Assembly: GCA_023430825.1 (NCBI GenBank)
Contig: JAEYYL010000099.1
Span: 1 to 7,996, forward strand
Direction of reading: 5' to 3'
Length of the DNA: 7,996 bases
Source of the DNA: Verrucomicrobiota bacterium
GTDB taxonomy: Bacteria > Verrucomicrobiota > Verrucomicrobiia > Opitutales > Opitutaceae
Each line of letters begins with the position of its first letter. Position 1 is the stretch's first letter. Below, piece after piece: positions 1 to 6,094 of this stretch. Position numbers and translations under genes: made by a program. The notes under the pieces are model-generated. The model was given only the letters and a program-made list of their open reading frames with translations. It was not told where the DNA came from and did no database searches.

Positions 1-10
1 ATCTTCCATC

Positions 11-232
11 ATGCAACTCGACTCCTTCGCTGAAATCTTCGCCGTCTTCAATCTGGAGCCATGGACAATCGCGATCCTCATACCCGTCTCCGGGATGATC
101 TTCGCCGGCGTGATCGCAAACTCCGGCGGACAATCCGGCGCCGCACTCGCCGTCGCCTTCGCCGCCACCGCTCTCTCGCTCTTTTACGTTTTCCGCGACC
201 GCTTTCGCCGGCCCCTCCGCTTCCCCCTCTGA
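11..232 (+). CDS. Small two-helix membrane protein, unknown function
   Basis: A complete 73-residue frame from ATG to TGA. I do not recognise a family. Two hydrophobic segments are visible: about residues 16-36 (beginning PWTIAILIPVSG) and about 42-61 (AALAVAFAATALSLFYVF). They are joined by a short Gly/Ser-rich turn (SGGQSG) and followed by an Arg-rich tail (RDRFRRPLRF). By the positive-inside rule the C-terminus should face the cytoplasm, giving a helical hairpin in the inner membrane. No signal-peptidase site is evident. No Shine-Dalgarno sequence is visible in the ten bases available upstream. It may be the last gene of an operon starting outside the window. The gene to its right is convergent. 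An overlapping frame at 61-300 is Arg-rich and looks like a shadow. The membrane-like composition supports a real gene, but the short length leaves doubt. Confidence 0.5.
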   Translation: MQLDSFAEIFAVFNLEPWTIAILIPVSGMIFAGVIANSGGQSGAALAVAFAATALSLFYVFRDRFRRPLRFPL

Positions 233-235
233 AAC

Positions 236-295
236 CTGGCAAGGCGAGGCGTCCCCGCCGAGCCGTGGCTCACCGGAACGGTCGTTTGCTGCCAG
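236..295. repeat. Nested GC-rich palindrome between convergent genes
   Basis: CTGGCA at 236-241 pairs with TGCCAG at 290-295. Inside are two smaller hairpins: GGCGAGG (243-249) against CCCCGCC (253-259) with one mismatch, and GAGCC-GT-GGCTC (260-271). It lies just after the stop of the small membrane gene and before the minus-strand terminator. It may act as a 3'-end stabilising structure for the plus-strand transcript or be one copy of a dispersed palindromic repeat. No T-tract follows, so it is not a classical terminator. Confidence 0.45.
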
Positions 296-314
296 GATGA
301 CGCTGCCATGCGCG

Positions 315-344
315 AAAAAGGCCGGCCCGCGATGGGTCGGCCTT
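315..344 (-). terminator. Rho-independent terminator of the phosphorylase gene
   Basis: Read on the minus strand, AAGGCCG (344-338) pairs with CGGCCTT (324-318). The stem continues through one A/C mismatch into CCC/GGG around a five-base loop (329-333). The 3' arm runs directly into five T residues on the minus strand (319-315). It sits 36 bases beyond the stop codon at 380. On the plus strand no T-run follows, so it works mainly for the minus-strand gene. Confidence 0.8.
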
Positions 345-379
345 CGTAACCGAATTATGAATACATTTCGCCGCGCGGC

Positions 380-1771
380 TTACGCCACGCGCTCGACGAT
401 CAGCGGCGGCGGCGTCGGCCGCTTCGGCGCCAGCCGGTAAGCGTTCTTGAAATATTCCAGCGCCTGCTCGAGCTTCGCCTCGTCGTTGTAGTGAATCATC
501 ATCAGCGGCTCGCCCTGCTTCACCTGCGTGCCGACCTTCTTGATCTCCGACACGCCGACCGCGTGGTCGACCTTCGGGTGATGATTGCCGTGGCCATGAT
601 TCCCGTGACCGTGGTGACCGTGATTCGCGCCCGGCTCGATGCCGGCGCCAAGCAGGTGCACGCCGCGCGCGATCATCGCCGCGTTGATCGTATGCACATA
701 GCCGCGCTTCGGGGCGGGCAGCTTCCGGATGTGCCGGGCCGCCGGGAATTTCTCCGGATGATCGATGAACGAAATGTCGCCGCCCTGCGCTTTCACCAGG
801 TCCTTGAACTTCTGCAGCGCGGAGCCGTCCGTCAGATGACGCTGCACCGTCTGCTTTGCCGAGAGCGTCGAACCCGCCACGCCCGCGAGGCGGACGATCT
901 CCATCCCGAGCTTCAGCACGAGTTCCTTCATGTCCTCGGGACCTTCGCCCTTCAGGAGTTGGATGGCTTCCTTGACCTCCAGCGACGTGCCCACGGTGTC
1001 GCCGAGCGGCTGGTTCATGTCGGTGACGAGCGCGACGCAGCGGCGCTTCATCGAACGGCCCACGCGGGTCATCGAGCGGGCCAGCTGTTTCGCCTGTTCG
1101 AGATCCTTGATGAAGGAACCGTTGCCCCACTTCACGTCGATCACGAGGCCTTCGGAGCCCTCGGCCAGCTTCTTCGACAAGACGCTCCCCGTGATGAGCG
1201 GCAGGCTCGGGATCGTGCCCGTTTCCTTGCGCAAGTCGTAGAACTTCGCGTCCGCCGGAGCGAGCGCATCGCTTTGCTGCACGATCGCACCCCCGATGCG
1301 CCCCAGCTGGGAGATGAACTGCTCGATCGGAAGATTGCCTTTGAATCCCGGGAAACTCGCGAGTTTCTCCAGCGTGTTGATCACGTAATCGTGCTCCACG
1401 CCGCACATCATCGGAACCACCACCCCGCTCGCCATCGCGAGCGGCACGAGCACGAGGGACGTCTTGTCACCCACCCCACCCGTCGAATACTTGTCGATCT
1501 TCGGCTTCGCGATGCTCGATAGATCGATCACCTCGCCCGAAAGCATCATCTCCTCGGTCAGATCCGCCGTCTCCTGCGCGGACATGTTGGAAAAGTAGAT
1601 CGCCATCATCAGTGCCGCGAGCTGGTGCTGCGGCATCTCGCCGTCGAGCGTGCTGTCGATGATGTAACGAATTTCCTCTTGCGTGAACTCCCCGCCATCG
1701 CGCTTCTTCTCGATCAAGAATTCGAACGAGGGCTTGATGAACCGGCGGGCCGGAATGGTGCGTTTCGTCAT
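380..1771 (-). CDS. deoA: Thymidine/pyrimidine-nucleoside phosphorylase family protein with altered signature loop
   Basis: This 463-residue protein belongs to the thymidine/pyrimidine-nucleoside phosphorylase family, cytoplasmic enzymes that split pyrimidine nucleosides with phosphate into base and (deoxy)ribose-1-phosphate. The N-terminal helical domain (about 10-75) leads to DKYSTGGVGDKTS (93-105), matching the family's DKHSTGGVGD, and later ALAPADAKFYDLR (169-181), PLITGSVLSKK (191-201), DVKWGNGSF (212-220) and LEVKEAIQLLKGEGP (264-278). R181, S196 and K200 correspond to the base-binding Arg171, Ser186 and Lys190 of E. coli DeoA. The family loop [S]GRGLGHTGGTxDKLE is instead CGVEHDYVINTLEKL (123-137), so Ser113 becomes Cys and the Arg/Gly/His residues are gone; Thr133 is kept. 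The C-terminal hairpin domain carries a His/Gly/Asn insert (383-398). The ATG at 1771 fits the family N-terminus but has no clear Shine-Dalgarno. A terminator lies at 315-344. Family membership is secure; the exact substrate, and even normal phosphorolysis, are not. The symbol deoA is by family only. Confidence 0.88.
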   Translation of the reverse strand: MTKRTIPARRFIKPSFEFLIEKKRDGGEFTQEEIRYIIDSTLDGEMPQHQLAALMMAIYFSNMSAQETADLTEEMMLSGEVIDLSSIAKPKIDKYSTGGVGDKTSLVLVPLAMASGVVVPMMCGVEHDYVINTLEKLASFPGFKGNLPIEQFISQLGRIGGAIVQQSDALAPADAKFYDLRKETGTIPSLPLITGSVLSKKLAEGSEGLVIDVKWGNGSFIKDLEQAKQLARSMTRVGRSMKRRCVALVTDMNQPLGDTVGTSLEVKEAIQLLKGEGPEDMKELVLKLGMEIVRLAGVAGSTLSAKQTVQRHLTDGSALQKFKDLVKAQGGDISFIDHPEKFPAARHIRKLPAPKRGYVHTINAAMIARGVHLLGAGIEPGANHGHHGHGNHGHGNHHPKVDHAVGVSEIKKVGTQVKQGEPLMMIHYNDEAKLEQALEYFKNAYRLAPKRPTPPPLIVERVA

Positions 1772-1822
1772 GGTATAGAGTGAACATCCCCGCCCGCGTT
1801 GCCGCGGTGCGGAAAAGTGTGC

Positions 1823-1851
1823 GATAAAAGACGCTTATGACAATTTGTCGA
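1823..1851 (-). promoter_or_regulatory. Candidate sigma-70-like promoter for the phosphorylase gene
   Basis: On the minus strand TCGACA (1851-1846, five of six matches to TTGACA) is followed after exactly 17 bases by TTTATC (1828-1823, three of six matches to TATAAT). This would start transcription near 1815, about 45 bases before the ATG. A small palindrome GACAATTTGTC (1839-1849) overlaps the -35 side and could be an operator. The area is locally AT-rich in a GC-rich intergenic region. The -10 is weak, so this is tentative. Confidence 0.3.
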
Positions 1852-1969
1852 GCTTAAACCCCCGGCGGCCGCCGCTCTCGACGCGAGGCCCGCGCCGCAG
1901 TTTTCGCCCGCGCAAGATACCTTGAGCCTGCCTATCCTTCAACCTGTCAGCGCTCTCGGGTATTTCCCG

Positions 1970-3169
1970 CTATCGGCCGGCCCGTTCTTGCCGAACCCAG
2001 GCCGCGATCACGGCGCGTTCGTAATCGGTCATCCCTGTCGCATTGCCCAACGGCATGATCCGCGTCGCGACCACCTGCTGGTAAATCCGATCCGCGTTTC
2101 GCACCACGTCGTCCGCCGTGTGCAGCAATACGCCGCCAGGTGTTTGCACCTGCCCCGGAAAGGTCGGTTGCGGCGCGTGACAGGTCACACATCGCTCACC
2201 CACGATCGCCCGCACCGCCTCGAGCGTCACGGCGCCGTCGACGCGTGGCAGTTCGGGCGCGCGGGGCGCCGTCCACCACGCAACGACGCCCAGTAACCCG
2301 GCGCCGATCGCCGGATACCGCCACGCCAGCACGCCCTTGTGCCGCCGGTTGAAAAAATGCCGGATCGCGACACCCGCCGCCGCGATCAACGCCAGCACCG
2401 CCCAATTGTAAGCGTGCCCATAAGTCGCCGCGTAATGATTGCTGATCATCGTGAACACGACGGGCAGCGTGAAGTAGTTGTTGTGCACGCTGCGCTGCTT
2501 GCCGCGTTTCCCGTCCAGCGGATCAGGCGTCCGCCCTTCGCGCAGCGCCGTCACGATCCGCCGCTGTCCCGGAATGATCACGAAAAACACGTTCGCCACC
2601 ATGATCGTGCCGATTGCCGTCCCGACGTGGATGAACGCCGCCCGTCCGCCCAGCGTGCGCGCCAGTCCCCACGCCAGCAGGATCGACAAAGCGAAAATCA
2701 CGCCGCCGAGCAGCGCATCATTTTTTCCCAGCGGCGACCGACACAACGCGTCGTAAACCAACCATGCGCCCACCATGCTCGCCCCACCGATGGCCACCGC
2801 CTGCCACGCCGACAGCTCTGCCACCGTCGGATCGACCATCATCGTCTGCGCCTTCAGCCAGTAAACAACCACCAGCAACGCCGTTCCCGACAACCACGTC
2901 GTGTAGGCCTCCCACTTGAACCAGTGCAGCTTCTCCGGCAGTGCCGCCGGCGCCACCGCATATTTTTGCGGGTTGTAGAACCCGCCGCCGTGCACCGCCC
3001 AGAGTTCGCCCGCGACACCCTTTTTCGCCGCTTCCGATCCGCTCGGCGGCGGCTCCAGACTGTTATCGAGCCAGATGAAATAAAACGACGACCCGATCCA
3101 CGCGATCCCCGCGATGACGTGCAGCCAGCGCAACAGCATCCCGAGAAACTCGACGAGATAAGGGTCCAT
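1970..3169 (-). CDS. puuD: Membrane-bound urate oxidase (urate hydroxylase PuuD) with C-terminal cytochrome c
   Basis: PuuD oxidises urate to 5-hydroxyisourate in the purine degradation pathway and is thought to pass electrons to a cytochrome rather than make peroxide. From the ATG at 3169 the protein has 399 residues. It opens MDPYLVEFLGMLLRWLHVIA, a typical family start, followed by WIGSSFYFIWLDNSLEPP and GELWAVHGGGFYNPQKY (about 55-70). About eight membrane helices are visible (near 11-34, 91-105, 124-142, 151-170, 177-200, 233-250, 253-273 and 285-301). The C-terminal domain carries the haem motif CVTCH (327-331) and IMPLGNATGMTDYERAVIA (371-389), which holds the likely axial Met. The haem domain should face the periplasm. 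An in-frame ATG ten codons upstream (3199) would add MASRQLARGS, unlike the family, so I prefer 3169; neither start has a clear Shine-Dalgarno. It diverges from argS across about 140 bp. No other purine-catabolism gene is in the window. Confidence 0.92.
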   Translation of the reverse strand: MDPYLVEFLGMLLRWLHVIAGIAWIGSSFYFIWLDNSLEPPPSGSEAAKKGVAGELWAVHGGGFYNPQKYAVAPAALPEKLHWFKWEAYTTWLSGTALLVVVYWLKAQTMMVDPTVAELSAWQAVAIGGASMVGAWLVYDALCRSPLGKNDALLGGVIFALSILLAWGLARTLGGRAAFIHVGTAIGTIMVANVFFVIIPGQRRIVTALREGRTPDPLDGKRGKQRSVHNNYFTLPVVFTMISNHYAATYGHAYNWAVLALIAAAGVAIRHFFNRRHKGVLAWRYPAIGAGLLGVVAWWTAPRAPELPRVDGAVTLEAVRAIVGERCVTCHAPQPTFPGQVQTPGGVLLHTADDVVRNADRIYQQVVATRIMPLGNATGMTDYERAVIAAWVRQERAGR

Positions 3170-3231
3170 GGAACCGCGAGCTAGCTGCCGCGATGCCAAC
3201 CCGATCGCGCCTGCGCTGCAAGCCCCTCTAG

Positions 3232-3253
3232 GGCGGGGCCTCCCGACCCCGCC
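3232..3253. repeat. GC-rich palindrome in the puuD/argS divergent region
   Basis: GGCGGGG (3232-3238) and CCCCGCC (3247-3253) are perfect inverted arms of 7 bp around an 8-base loop. A smaller GCCC-CTCTA-GGGC hairpin (3222-3234) overlaps its left side. It sits roughly midway between the divergent starts of puuD and argS. Its core resembles the imperfect palindrome at 243-259 (GGCGAGG-CGT-CCCCGCC), which suggests a dispersed repeat, although a regulatory role cannot be excluded. Confidence 0.45.
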
Positions 3254-3309
3254 GGCGCCCCCCAGACAAAAGCTTGCCCGCCTCGCCCGCCGTCGCGTTT
3301 CCTCGCCGG

Positions 3310-5118
3310 ATGCACGTCGCCTTCAACCTCGCCGCCGAACTCGACACGGTCCTCAAGACCGCCGCCGCTGCCGCCGGGCTGGATGCGGCCGCCTTCGCTC
3401 CCGACGTTCGCGTCGCCGACCCGAAGCACGGCGACTACCAGGCCAACGGCGTCCTCGGCTACGCGAAATCGCGCAAAGAAAATCCCCGCGCCGTCGCCGA
3501 GAAACTCCTCGCCGCCCTGCCCGCCGACGTCCGCGCTCTCGCCGACGTCGCCATCGCCGGCCCGGGCTTCATCAATTTCACGCTCAAACCCGCGACGCTC
3601 CTCGCCTGGCTCCACGCCTTCTCCACTCGCGACGCCCTCGCCGCCGGCGCCGCCGCCGCGCACGCCGGCCAGACCTGGGTCGTCGATTATTCCTCGCCCA
3701 ACACCGCGAAGCAGATGCACGTCGGCCACCTCCGCTCCGCCGTCATCGGCGAAGCGATCTGCCGCCTCCTCGCGTTCACCGGCGCCCGCGTCATCCGCGA
3801 CAACCACCTCGGCGACTGGGGCACGCAGTTCGGCAAACTCATCTACGGTTTCAAACGCTGGGCCAACCCCGACGCGCTCGCCGCCGAGCCGATCGAGGAA
3901 CTCGAACGACTCTACAAACTCGGCAACGACGCCACCCCCGAGGGCTCGCCCGCACTCGACGAAGCCCGCCGCGAACTTGTCGCGCTCCAAAACGGCGACT
4001 CCGACAACGTCGCGCTCTGGAAAAAATTCTCCGACGTCAGCCTCGCCGCCTTCCAGCAGATTTACGACCGGCTCGGCATCCGTTTCGATCACAACCTCGG
4101 CGAGTCGTTCTACAACGACAAGGTCGAGCGCGTGTATCAGGAACTTCGCGACACCGGCCTCGCCGAGGACAGCGCCGGCGCGCTCGTCGTCTTCCACGAC
4201 GAACACCCGCGCTTCAGCCGCCACGCCGAGCGCCCGAATCCGTTCATGGTTCGCAAGGCCGACGGTGCCAGCGGCTACGCGTCGACCGACCTCGCCACCG
4301 CGCTTTACCGCGTCGAGCACTTCAACGCCGACGGCATCGTCGTGGTCACCGACTTCCGCCAGGCCGATCACTTCGAACAGCTCATCCTCACGGTGAAGAA
4401 ATGGTTCGCCGCGAAACACTACCGACTGCCCGAGTTTCATCACGTCACTTTCGGCGCCGTCACCGGCGAGGACGGCAAAGCCCTAAAGACCCGCGACGGC
4501 GGCACGATCAAACTGAAGGCGCTGCTCGACGAGGCCGAGGAGCGCGCCTTCGCGATCGTCTCCGAGAAGAACCCTGATCTCGCGGAAAACGAACGCCGCG
4601 AGATCGCGCGCATCGTCGGCATCGGCGCGGTCCAATACGCCGACCTCTCCCAGAACCGCAGCAGCAACTATGTGTTCTCCTGGGAAAAGATGCTCGCGCT
4701 CGACGGCAACACCGCGCCCTACCTGCTCTACGCCGTCGCCCGCCTCCACTCCATCTTCGGCAAAGCCGGCTTCACCCTCCCCTCGGCCGCCGATCCCGTT
4801 TGTCATATAATGTATGACATTTCCGCCATCGCCGCCTCCGCGACCCCGCCGGAGACATCCACGGAGATCTCACTCGCGCGCAAACTCGCGAAGTTCCCCG
4901 ATGCACTCCGGCTCGCCGCCGACTCGCTGCGCCCGCACTTCCTTGGCCTGTATCTCTTCGAACTCGCCGGCGACTACAGCTCGTTCAACAACGCCGACAA
5001 GGTCCTCGTCGACGAACCCGCCCTCCGCGCCCGCCGCCTGCTGCTCTGCGCCCGCACACTGCTGATCCTGGAGACCGGACTGCACCTGCTCGGCCTCCGC
5101 ACGCTGACGCGGATGTGA
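3310..5118 (+). CDS. argS: Arginyl-tRNA synthetase
   Basis: ArgS charges tRNA-Arg with arginine using ATP in the cytoplasm; it is a class I synthetase and essential. From the ATG at 3310 the product has 602 residues, a normal family length. The N-terminal additional domain (about 1-100) contains GDYQANG and GPGFINFTL. The Rossmann catalytic core follows, with SPNTAKQMHVGHLRS (129-143; the HIGH motif is HVGH at 137-140), then DNHLGDWGTQFGKLI, YASTDLATA and DFRQADHFEQ. The KMSK loop is replaced by GKALKTRDGGTIKL (389-402), usual for many ArgS. A DALR anticodon-binding domain ends the protein, with YLLYAVARLHSIF, PHFLGLYLFELAG and a terminal LGLRTLTRM. An in-frame TTG at 3274 would add 12 residues of low-complexity sequence, so ATG is preferred. 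There is no clear Shine-Dalgarno. An apparently extra segment at about 489-516 (PSAADPVCHIMYDIS and following) lies just before the DALR domain and contains an AT-rich palindrome. Confidence 0.96.
   Translation: MHVAFNLAAELDTVLKTAAAAAGLDAAAFAPDVRVADPKHGDYQANGVLGYAKSRKENPRAVAEKLLAALPADVRALADVAIAGPGFINFTLKPATLLAWLHAFSTRDALAAGAAAAHAGQTWVVDYSSPNTAKQMHVGHLRSAVIGEAICRLLAFTGARVIRDNHLGDWGTQFGKLIYGFKRWANPDALAAEPIEELERLYKLGNDATPEGSPALDEARRELVALQNGDSDNVALWKKFSDVSLAAFQQIYDRLGIRFDHNLGESFYNDKVERVYQELRDTGLAEDSAGALVVFHDEHPRFSRHAERPNPFMVRKADGASGYASTDLATALYRVEHFNADGIVVVTDFRQADHFEQLILTVKKWFAAKHYRLPEFHHVTFGAVTGEDGKALKTRDGGTIKLKALLDEAEERAFAIVSEKNPDLAENERREIARIVGIGAVQYADLSQNRSSNYVFSWEKMLALDGNTAPYLLYAVARLHSIFGKAGFTLPSAADPVCHIMYDISAIAASATPPETSTEISLARKLAKFPDALRLAADSLRPHFLGLYLFELAGDYSSFNNADKVLVDEPALRARRLLLCARTLLILETGLHLLGLRTLTRM
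4801..4819. repeat. AT-rich perfect inverted repeat inside argS
   Basis: TGTCATA (4801-4807) and TATGACA (4813-4819) are perfect 7-bp inverted arms around five bases. The element contains a consensus TATAAT (4806-4811) and stands out sharply in a gene that is otherwise very GC-rich. It encodes the residues CHIMYD in a stretch that looks inserted relative to typical ArgS. It has the form of an operator for a dimeric regulator, but could equally be an insertion scar. No function is shown. Confidence 0.5.
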
Positions 5119-5131
5119 GGAGGAAATCTCC

Positions 5132-5249
5132 GAGCTCCAACCTCGAAGCTCCAAGGAAGCTCCAAACCTCAGACGACCGTTCGGCGTCCGCATTCATGGT
5201 TTGAGCTTTGGTGTTTCACGGGAGCTTGGATCTTGGTGCTTGGAGCTTC
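5132..5249. repeat. Composite inverted-repeat element built of GAAGCTCCAA units
   Basis: The left half carries GAGCTCCAA (5132-5140), GAAGCTCCAA (5145-5154) and GAAGCTCCAA (5156-5165). The right half carries related units in reverse orientation: GAGCTTTGG (5204-5212), GAGCTTGGA (5222-5230) and an exact reverse complement TTGGAGCTTC (5240-5249). Nearer the centre AGCTCCAAACC (5158-5168) pairs with GGTTTGAGCT (5198-5207) with one bulged C, and the apex holds a small GACG/CGTC hairpin (5172-5188). The element fills most of the 204-bp gap between argS and the next gene. It lacks a T-tract, and its base composition is less GC-rich than its surroundings. A dispersed intergenic repeat is the likeliest reading. 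Confidence 0.65.
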
Positions 5250-5322
5250 CGCCCCTCCGCGGCGGCGGCGGCGGCCACTAAACTCTTGCCGCTCCACGGC
5301 GCGGCGGACAGCTTCACCGCGC

Positions 5323-6072
5323 ATGGCGACGCAGGAATTCTACATCCGCAACGAGTCGGACACGGAGGCCCGCGGGCCCTTCACCCTCGAGCAACTCGGT
5401 TCGCTCATCGATTCCGGCCAGCTCACGACCGCGACGCTTTACTACGAGATCAACACCGAGCAGTGGACGCCGATCGAGTCCAACGCCGAGCTGAAAGCCG
5501 CGCTGTTTCCCGAGAAGAAAAAACTCACGGTGCGTCCGAAGGAAAAACTCGAGACCCTCAACAAGGCCGCCGAGGGCGCCGCGCCGATCACGGTTACGGA
5601 CATGCTCGCCGCAGCGGAGGGCCGCACCGCCGACACGAAGGATAAACAGGACCCCGCCGAGGCCATGGCGCGCGCCGCGGGCATCGGCCGTTTCGCCGCC
5701 ATCGCCGCCCTGGTAATCGCCTCCACGGGCGAGATGCTGCCGTCCGTCGACGCGATCATGGCCCTGGACACGGCGAAGCTCATCGAAAACCCGCTCGTCT
5801 TCCTGGGCGTGCTCGACCTTTTCCTCGCCGTCGTGCTCGGGCTCGGCGTCGTGTCGGTGTATCCATTTGTTCGATTCCGCGCCGCGCTCGGACTCGGTTT
5901 TCTCGGCTTTGTTTTCTGGACCCACGGCCAGAGCCTGCCGTTGCTCGCGTTGGCTGCTGGAAGCGCCGGCCTCTATCTCAGCACCGTGTTCGTCTCGCTC
6001 TTGCCCGTCGTCATCGCCGCCGCCCTCGCTGTGACGGGTTTCGCGCTCGTGTCCTGGCACTTGCTGTCTTGA
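5323..6072 (+). CDS. GYF_2 (DUF4339) domain multi-pass membrane protein
   Basis: A 249-residue protein from the ATG at 5323. Residues about 5-61 form a GYF_2-type domain: FYIRNESDTEARGPFTLEQL, then IDSGQLTTATLYYE and QWTPIESNAELKAALF. This shows the pattern aromatic...GP(F/Y)...L...G.l...T..y......W.p..., known in many bacterial membrane proteins and thought to mediate protein contacts. A charged linker (about 62-118, rich in Lys/Glu/Ala) follows. The C-terminal half is hydrophobic with four to five helices (about 121-136, 157-182, 187-200, 204-222 and 224-247). The domain probably faces the cytoplasm, since no signal peptide precedes it. A longer in-frame reading from an upstream GTG/TTG-type codon (about 5233) would add 30 Arg/Ser-rich residues lying in the repeat region and is rejected. 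The next gene begins 22 bp after the stop, so the two are likely co-transcribed. Function unknown. Confidence 0.85.
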   Translation: MATQEFYIRNESDTEARGPFTLEQLGSLIDSGQLTTATLYYEINTEQWTPIESNAELKAALFPEKKKLTVRPKEKLETLNKAAEGAAPITVTDMLAAAEGRTADTKDKQDPAEAMARAAGIGRFAAIAALVIASTGEMLPSVDAIMALDTAKLIENPLVFLGVLDLFLAVVLGLGVVSVYPFVRFRAALGLGFLGFVFWTHGQSLPLLALAAGSAGLYLSTVFVSLLPVVIAAALAVTGFALVSWHLLS

Positions 6073-6094
6073 GCGTCCGCCTCATCTTCCGCGC

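Noticed and set aside
1376..1399. The odd loop in the phosphorylase as a pair of compensating frameshifts
   Set aside because: Reading the segment in the other two minus-strand frames gives GARLRDQHAG or an early stop, neither of which restores LGHTGG. The substitution is in frame and length-neutral.
491..1522. Long plus-strand open frame opposite the phosphorylase gene
   Set aside because: His/Arg-rich composition and a lack of domains mark it as an antisense shadow of the real gene.
1957..1969. CGGG-TATTT-CCCG hairpin right after the puuD stop as a terminator
   Set aside because: Only a four-base stem and no T-tract on the minus strand.
2339..3184. Plus-strand open frame opposite puuD
   Set aside because: Arg/Pro/Gln-rich shadow; the minus strand encodes a clear PuuD.
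3190..3230. TTGCAG-N17-TGGCAT as a puuD promoter
   Set aside because: Matches are too weak in a GC-rich background to distinguish from chance.
3181..4443. Minus-strand 420-codon open frame opposite argS
   Set aside because: Gly/Val/Glu/Ala-biased composition is typical of the antisense of GC-rich genes, and argS on the plus strand is unambiguous.
5132..5249. The GAAGCTCCAA units as a CRISPR array
   Set aside because: Units are only about 10 bases, irregularly spaced, and occur in both orientations with no uniform spacers.
5259..5274. GCGGCGGCGGCGGCGG run upstream of the GYF_2 gene
   Set aside because: A short trinucleotide run in a very GC-rich genome; no evidence of function beyond chance or slippage.
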